Shown here: positions 12,730 through 17,125 of the stretch, in pieces
Layout: every line of letters begins with the position of its first letter
Numbering within the stretch: position 1 is the stretch's first letter
Assembly: GCA_034006965.1 (NCBI GenBank)
Contig: JAVERU010000064.1
Span: forward strand, 1-17,125
Source: Perlabentimonas sp034006965
GTDB lineage: Bacteria > Bacteroidota > Bacteroidia > Bacteroidales > Tenuifilaceae
Direction: 5' to 3'
DNA: 17,125 bases
The notes under the pieces: generated by a model
What the model was told of the DNA's origin: nothing
The model's input: only the letters and a program-made list of their open reading frames with translations
Database searches by the model: none
Made by a program: the position numbers and the translations under genes

Positions 12730-15522
12730 ATGCAAAACCAGAATGTAATTTCTATAAAGGGCGCTAGGGTTCATAATCTTAAGAATGTTAGCGTTGATAT
12801 ACCTCGAAATAAGCTAATTGTAATATCGGGCCTTTCCGGCTCTGGTAAATCATCATTAGCCTTCGATACCCTTTATGCCGAGGGGCAAAGGCGCTATGTC
12901 GAGAGCCTATCGGCATACGCCCGCCAGTTTCTGGGGAGAATCTCCAAGCCTGAGGTGGATTTAATCTCGGGAATCCCCCCCGCCATTGCCATTGAGCAGA
13001 AGGTGAACACGCAGAACCCTCGGTCGACGGTTGGAACATCAACCGAAATTTACGACTACATTAAATTGCTTTATGCCCGAATTGGGCGCACCTATTCGCC
13101 GATTTCGGGCATTGAGGTGACCAAGCACAGCGTTACCGATGTGGTTAATTTCATCGCCTCGTTTCCCGAGGGTACCAAGCAGATGCTTTTGACTCCAATA
13201 AATATTAGGGAGAAGGAAACGGTTGAGCAGCGCCTAACCATGCTGGCCAACGAGGGCTTTACGCGTATTGAGGTGGGTGACCAGATTCAGCGTATCGATA
13301 GCAACGAAACTCGACAGCTGCTCTCCATATCCAAAGCAAAGCTAAGGTTGGTGGTGGATAGGTTCTCGGTTTCGCACGACGACGATTTCCTGAGCCGTTG
13401 CGCCGATTCGGTACAAACCGCTTTTGCCGAGGGCAATGGCGTGTGCGTATTGGCAACATTCGAAGGGGATACACGGAAGGAGGAAGTTTTCTCAAATCGA
13501 TTTGAAGCGGACGGAATTACGTTTGAGGAGCCAACCGAGCATCTGTTCAGCTTCAACAATCCGCTTGGCGCCTGCCCCCGATGCGAGGGATACGGTAAGA
13601 TTATTGGGATAGATGAGGCGCTGGTGGTGCCCGATAAGGGTTTATCGATATACGAAGATGCCATTGCCTGCTGGAAAGGTGAGACCATGAGCGAGTACAA
13701 GAAGCTATTCATCTCGGTGGCCGATAGGTATAACTTCCCCATTCACAAGCCATTCTATCAACTCACGCAGGAGCAACGAGATTTGCTTTGGCGTGGTGGC
13801 GATGGTTTTGTTGGATTGGACGATTTCTTTGCCCACCTCGAGAGTCAGAAGTACAAGATTCAGTACAGGGTGATGCTGTCGCGTTACACTGGCAAAACCT
13901 TGTGCCCCGAGTGCAAGGGGCAACGCCTGCGTAAGGAGGCAACATACATTAAGGTTTCTGGTGTAAATCTTCCTCAGCTCGTTGATTTGCCCATTACCAG
14001 GCTTCACGATTTTTTCCAAGATATTGCCCTTACGGAGCATGAGCAAAAGGTAGCTAAGCGAATACTTACCGAGATTAGGAATAGGATATCGTATCTTCTA
14101 AATGTGGGCTTGGGCTACCTAACGCTTAACCGATTGTCGTCAACCCTATCGGGTGGTGAATCGCAGCGTATCAATTTGGCTACCTCACTGGGTTCAAGCC
14201 TGGTGGGCTCGCTGTACATCCTCGATGAGCCAAGCATTGGGCTACATCCGCGCGATACGCATCTGCTTATTGATGTGCTATATAATCTGCGCAATTTGGG
14301 AAATACGGTGGTGGTGGTGGAGCACGACGAGGAGATAATCCGTGCTGCCGATTACATAATTGATATTGGTCCGCTAGCTGGCCGGCATGGTGGCGAGGTG
14401 GTGTTTGAGGGGACCCCAGAGGCAATGCTAAAATCGGGACAAACCCTCACTGCCAAATATCTTAATGGAGTTGAGATTATTGCACCACTAACCGCACCAC
14501 GCAAATGGACTAATTTTATTAGAGTGAAGGGGGCGCGCGAGAATAATCTTAAAAATATCGATGTACAATTTCCGCTTAACAGTATGGTGGTGGTAACTGG
14601 GGTAAGCGGCTCGGGAAAATCATCATTGGTAAAAGGGATACTATACCCTTCGTTGGCCAAGAAGATATTGGGTGTGGGCGATAAACCCGGGGAATGCGAT
14701 GGCGTGGATGGAGATATTCATCTGCTGAAAGGGGTTGAGATGGTGGACCAAAACCCTATTGGCCGTTCGTCTCGTTCAAATCCGGTAACATACATTAAGG
14801 CCTACGACGAGATTCGCAAACTCTTCTCGGAGCAGCCCTACGCCACTAGAAGCGGGTATAAACCTTCGGCTTTCTCGTTCAACGTGGAGGGAGGACGGTG
14901 CGAGGAGTGCCAGGGCGAGGGCGTGATTAAGGTTGAGATGCAGTTTATGGCCGATGTAACCCTTACCTGTGAGTCATGCGGAGGCAAGCGCTTTAAGGAG
15001 GACGTGTTGGAGGTTCGCTACCGCGACAAGAATATATACGATGTGCTGGATATGACCGTAAATCAGGCCATCGAGTTCTTTGGCTCGGATAAGGACAAAA
15101 CGGCTACCAAGGTGGTAACCCGATTAAAACCCCTGCAGGATGTAGGGCTCGGGTATATTAAGCTTGGGCAATCGTCGAGCACGTTGAGCGGGGGCGAGAG
15201 CCAGCGTGTTAAGCTGGCGTTTTTCTTGCAGAAGGAGCAGGCCACCCAGCATCAGCTGTTCATCTTCGATGAGCCCACCACGGGGCTTCATTTTCACGAT
15301 ATTAAAAAGTTACTCGAGTCGTTCGATGCGCTGGTTAAAAAGGGGCACAGCCTAATTGTGGTGGAGCACAACCTTGAGGTTATAAAGAATGCCGACTGGA
15401 TTATCGACCTGGGCCCCGAGGGCGGCGAGGGTGGAGGTAACCTTGTTTTTGCTGGTACCCCCAACGAAATTACTGGTTGCAAAGAGAGCCTAACGGGTAA
15501 GTTTCTGGTGGGGAAGGTGTAG
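12730..15522 (+). CDS. uvrA: Excinuclease ABC subunit A (UvrA), nucleotide excision repair
   Basis: A 930-residue ATPase that scans DNA for bulky lesions and loads UvrB. It has two ABC modules. Module 1: Walker A GLSGSGKSS (34-42), signature LSGGESQR (473-480), Walker B YILDEPS (496-502), switch His H532. Module 2: Walker A GVSGSGKSS (624-632), signature LSGGESQR (819-826), Walker B FIFDEPT (844-850), H880. Zinc-binding Cys pairs are C282/C285, C392/C395, and C724/C727 with C747/C750 (CEECQGEG...CESCGG). The UvrB-interaction and insertion domains lie between the first Walker A and signature. The length is normal and all key residues are intact. It is single-gene and divergent from the sigma factor gene, with a 252-bp shared upstream region; no inverted repeat resembling an SOS operator was obvious there. 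Confidence 0.98.
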   Translation: MQNQNVISIKGARVHNLKNVSVDIPRNKLIVISGLSGSGKSSLAFDTLYAEGQRRYVESLSAYARQFLGRISKPEVDLISGIPPAIAIEQKVNTQNPRSTVGTSTEIYDYIKLLYARIGRTYSPISGIEVTKHSVTDVVNFIASFPEGTKQMLLTPINIREKETVEQRLTMLANEGFTRIEVGDQIQRIDSNETRQLLSISKAKLRLVVDRFSVSHDDDFLSRCADSVQTAFAEGNGVCVLATFEGDTRKEEVFSNRFEADGITFEEPTEHLFSFNNPLGACPRCEGYGKIIGIDEALVVPDKGLSIYEDAIACWKGETMSEYKKLFISVADRYNFPIHKPFYQLTQEQRDLLWRGGDGFVGLDDFFAHLESQKYKIQYRVMLSRYTGKTLCPECKGQRLRKEATYIKVSGVNLPQLVDLPITRLHDFFQDIALTEHEQKVAKRILTEIRNRISYLLNVGLGYLTLNRLSSTLSGGESQRINLATSLGSSLVGSLYILDEPSIGLHPRDTHLLIDVLYNLRNLGNTVVVVEHDEEIIRAADYIIDIGPLAGRHGGEVVFEGTPEAMLKSGQTLTAKYLNGVEIIAPLTAPRKWTNFIRVKGARENNLKNIDVQFPLNSMVVVTGVSGSGKSSLVKGILYPSLAKKILGVGDKPGECDGVDGDIHLLKGVEMVDQNPIGRSSRSNPVTYIKAYDEIRKLFSEQPYATRSGYKPSAFSFNVEGGRCEECQGEGVIKVEMQFMADVTLTCESCGGKRFKEDVLEVRYRDKNIYDVLDMTVNQAIEFFGSDKDKTATKVVTRLKPLQDVGLGYIKLGQSSSTLSGGESQRVKLAFFLQKEQATQHQLFIFDEPTTGLHFHDIKKLLESFDALVKKGHSLIVVEHNLEVIKNADWIIDLGPEGGEGGGNLVFAGTPNEITGCKESLTGKFLVGKV

Positions 15523-15697
15523 CTAAAGCTATATTATCTTGGTTCAACTACCAATTTTGTGGAAAGACACAACTATTAGGGTAACCCCACAATTATCCTT
15601 TCTGTCAGAGGTTGGAAGTCAGAAGCCAGAAGTGGCGTTGCTTCCCCAGTTACGCTTCGCATCCTCTCGTTACGCTTCGTAGGCCGCGACAAGCTGA
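15523..15697. repeat. Repeat-rich debris between uvrA and the fasciclin remnant
   Basis: No gene. TAGCTAAAGCTA straddles the uvrA stop. Degenerate 7-mers AGTCAGA/AGCCAGA/AGTGGCG lie at 15619-15639. GTTACGCTTCG occurs twice (15650-15660 and 15670-15680). These are typical short intergenic repeat words rather than a coding sequence. Confidence 0.5.
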
Positions 15698-15892
15698 GAC
15701 ATCGGTCTTCAAACTAGCTTCACAAAAATTGTATTTCAAGCTTATAAATCTTCCACTAAATATGCAGTAGTATCAAATATTGATACTGACGCGGTTCTTG
15801 AGTTGGGCACAGCTGATGCTTCAATAGTTGCAACTGATATTATGGGAACCAATGGCGTGATTCACGTAATTGATCAGGTTATTCTTCCCTAA
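15698..15892 (+). pseudogene. 3' remnant of a fasciclin-domain (FAS1) protein gene
   Basis: A 64-codon open stretch ends at TAA (15890-15892), with an in-frame TGA just upstream at 15695-15697 and no start codon near its beginning. Its last ~30 residues include ASIVATDIMGTNGVIHVIDQ followed by VILP and the stop. This is the diagnostic C-terminal H2 motif of FAS1 domains (pattern D-I-x-x-x-N-G-V-I-H-V-I-D-x-V-L-L-P). The upstream part (KYAVVSNIDTDAVLELGTAD) fits the preceding strand less well. A textbook terminator follows 23 bp after the stop, as expected for the original gene end. The 5' part was lost, apparently replaced by intergenic repeat sequence. FAS1 proteins are exported adhesion/lipoproteins; this remnant is not expected to be made. 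Confidence 0.82.
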
Positions 15893-15915
15893 ACACTCGT
15901 TAAATTGAGCTGTTT

Positions 15916-15947
15916 AAAAGGCAACCCCAGCTGGGGTTGCCTTTTTT
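15916..15947 (+). terminator. Intrinsic terminator of the lost fasciclin gene
   Basis: AAAAGGCAACCCC and its complement GGGGTTGCCTTTT flank a four-base AGCT loop and are followed by further T. It is fully intact although the gene before it is broken. Confidence 0.9.
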
Positions 15948-15962
15948 AGTATTTTAGCGCTG

Positions 15963-16005
15963 CTCACGGGGTGACTACTCGCTATGCAGGAAGTCATCCC
16001 GTGAG
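15963..16005. repeat. Dispersed hairpin, copy 2 (CTCACGGGGTGAC family)
   Basis: CTCACGGGGTGACT (15963-15976) pairs with AGTCATCCCGTGAG (15992-16005), with one G-U/G-T position. The loop differs from copy 1 at 6971-7014, but the stem and the following TATTT are shared. Confidence 0.85.
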
Positions 16006-16052
16006 TATTTTTCAGTTAGCCTGTATTATTAACAACCTACCTTATCGAATGG

Positions 16053-16082
16053 TTGCCGTTTGAACTAAAACGTATATATTAG
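16053..16082 (+). promoter_or_regulatory. Possible promoter of the MORN/TonB-C gene
   Basis: TTG (16053-16055) and TATATTAG (16075-16082, one mismatch to TAnnTTTG) are separated by 19 nt. Transcription would start ~20 nt before the ATG at 16108. Confidence 0.4.
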
Positions 16083-16107
16083 CTATCGTATTATTAACCC
16101 TATTGTT

Positions 16108-16845
16108 ATGAAGATTCTATTGTTAGCCATTCTGTTGGCTTGCATTACCCGTACTGGTTACTCGCAGGAGTTAAGAAACATCACTAAAAAAGACAGTAAA
16201 TCGTCGGTTATCGAAGATTACACTGTTCTTAAAAAGGAGAGAGATGTTAGGCATGGGGAGTATGTTAAGATGCATGAGAACGGGAATCTAATCAAAACTG
16301 GTTTCTTCAAGAACAACCTAAAGGACAGCCTGTGGGTTATCTATGCTAAAAATGGGGTAGATACTTTGACCTTTGGTATGTACAAGAATGACAGGCAGGT
16401 TGGCCCCTGGGTTATTAACGATAGCGATGGTAATTTAGAATATGTTTACAACTTCACTACTAAAAAGGTTTGCCAGTATAGCTGGAGAGGCCAGTCCAAT
16501 CGGTTCCAGGTTTTAACCGAGGGCCGCTGGATAGAGCAGGAGATTGACAACCCGCCTATGATGCTCGATGGGAACGATCCCATCAAAATTATTGCTCGCA
16601 ATATTGAGTACCCCATACGTGCATGGAGAGGTGGAATTGATGGCGAGGTTGTTGTATCTTTTGTTGTTGATAGCCTGGGCCGAATGGGAAGCGTAAACCT
16701 GAAAAAGTCGGTAGATCCCGACCTGGATAAGGAGGCCCTACGAATTTTCAAAACCGTAGATTTCGACTGGCACCCAGCGCAAAAGGATGATAAGTATATT
16801 ACCGTAAGGTACTCGCTACCCGTAACCTTTATTCTTCGGAAATAA
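16108..16845 (+). CDS. Exported protein with MORN-like repeats and a TonB C-terminal domain
   Basis: A 245-residue protein. Residues 1-20 form a signal peptide (K then a Leu/Ile/Ala core, ending TGYSQ). Residues ~46-107 carry repeats of the MORN/YwqK antitoxin-like kind: RHGEYVKMHENGNLIKTGFF, DSLWVIYAKNGVDTLTFGMY and GPWVINDSDGNLEYVY. Residues ~160-243 form a TonB C-terminal domain (YPIRAWRGGIDGEVVVSFVV, then DSLGRMGSVNLKKSVDPDLD, and a final strand YSLPVTFILRK). Classical TonB has a membrane anchor and couples the proton motive force to outer-membrane receptors. Here the hydrophobic leader looks cleavable and no Pro-rich linker exists, so it is unlikely to energise transport and may instead bind envelope proteins. 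This domain pairing is common in Bacteroidota, with unknown function. No terminator is visible downstream. Confidence 0.88.
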   Translation: MKILLLAILLACITRTGYSQELRNITKKDSKSSVIEDYTVLKKERDVRHGEYVKMHENGNLIKTGFFKNNLKDSLWVIYAKNGVDTLTFGMYKNDRQVGPWVINDSDGNLEYVYNFTTKKVCQYSWRGQSNRFQVLTEGRWIEQEIDNPPMMLDGNDPIKIIARNIEYPIRAWRGGIDGEVVVSFVVDSLGRMGSVNLKKSVDPDLDKEALRIFKTVDFDWHPAQKDDKYITVRYSLPVTFILRK

Positions 16846-17012
16846 ACGTTATTGCAGCAAGCTTTGGGATGGTTCTGCTTTAGCTGTGAGGTAATTGATG
16901 CATCTAGTATACCCATCTATCACTCATATATGTAAAACCTAACAGAGAATAGGCTATTTGAGTAGTAGTTAAAAGTCCTATATGCTATTGCAGCATATCC
17001 AGGGCAACCGCA

Positions 17013-17044
17013 TTTAAAAACTGAGTAGTTTCTCCCTATATTTG
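17013..17044 (+). promoter_or_regulatory. Promoter-like sequence at the right edge
   Basis: TATATTTG (17037-17044) is a perfect -7 match, with TTTA (17013-17016) as an imperfect -33 box 20 nt upstream. It would drive a gene running off the right edge. Confidence 0.5.
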
Positions 17045-17125
17045 CAATCAAGAGCAGCACTCAAGCGTTTATTGTTCTTACTCCTTTTGGGCGTTTTGTC
17101 ATTGAGCAGCAAGGTCATGGCTGTC
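17042..17125 (+). CDS. Possible start of an exported protein (3' partial)
   Basis: The frame through the right edge reads as a signal-peptide-like segment: basic residues (KR) followed by LLFLLLLGVLSLSS. The only upstream start candidates in frame are TTG codons (17042, 17072); ATG occurs only at 17117, after the hydrophobic stretch. The first TTG overlaps the TATATTTG promoter-like box, so either the promoter or that start must be wrong. The segment 16846-17012 has no supportable gene, only a small ATATGCT/AGCATAT hairpin near 16980. Confidence 0.3.
   Translation, partial: MQSRAALKRLLFLLLLGVLSLSSKVMAV

Noticed and set aside
1..17125. CRISPR array, tRNA, rRNA, prophage or integron
   Set aside because: No regularly spaced direct repeats, cloverleaf-forming segment with a conserved T-loop, rRNA-like stretch or phage/integrase gene was seen on either strand.

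Overview
The window looks like chromosomal DNA of a Bacteroidota member, probably in or near the order Bacteroidales. Genes lack conventional Shine-Dalgarno sites. Several starts are preceded by the Bacteroidota -7 element TAnnTTTG, most clearly at 11121-11153 on the minus strand with a TTTG -33 box 21 nt upstream. Exported proteins carry leaders ending in xxAQ/xxSQ or a lipobox, and the protein families (two-domain M16 peptidase, TonB-C protein with MORN-like repeats, SPFH/RHH/CPBP cluster) fit that phylum. No rRNA, tRNA, CRISPR array, phage gene or transposase gene was seen.

Layout. 3-713: C-terminal part of a surface protein with an SbsA/Big_5-like Ig stretch, closed by a strong terminator. 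948-1610: secreted protein of unknown function. 1910-4783: periplasmic zinc peptidase of the M16 (pitrilysin) family. 5227-5850: exported methionine sulfoxide reductase MsrA. 5974-6861: TPR lipoprotein. 6862-7829: about 970 bp without a gene, filled with nested inverted repeats. 7830-11086 (minus): a compact five-gene operon encoding an SPFH/band-7 membrane protein, a 57-residue Arc-like ribbon-helix-helix (RHH) protein, a CPBP intramembrane protease, a small zinc-ribbon protein and an exported alpha/beta hydrolase. 11205-11420 (minus): small protein of unknown function. 11623-11828: an intact 206-bp non-autonomous transposable element (MITE-like) with a perfect 9-bp target duplication. 11884-12477 (minus): ECF-type sigma factor, divergent from uvrA (12730-15522, plus). 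15523-16107: repeat debris, a fasciclin-domain gene remnant that keeps its terminator, and a dispersed hairpin. 16108-16845: exported MORN/TonB-C protein. The right edge may hold the start of another exported protein.

How it fits together. Much of the window concerns the cell envelope: quality control (M16, MsrA, CPBP, SPFH), export and TPR scaffolding. UvrA does nucleotide excision repair, and the ECF sigma factor is probably a stress or envelope regulator. The most unusual content is the intergenic DNA. The MITE at 11623-11828 has a recognisable, decayed and oppositely oriented relative at 7208-7449. A hairpin family beginning CTCACGGGGTGAC occurs twice, about 9 kb apart. The main candidate functional system is the SPFH-RHH-CPBP-zinc-ribbon-hydrolase operon, in which the RHH gene is easily overlooked because it is so short.
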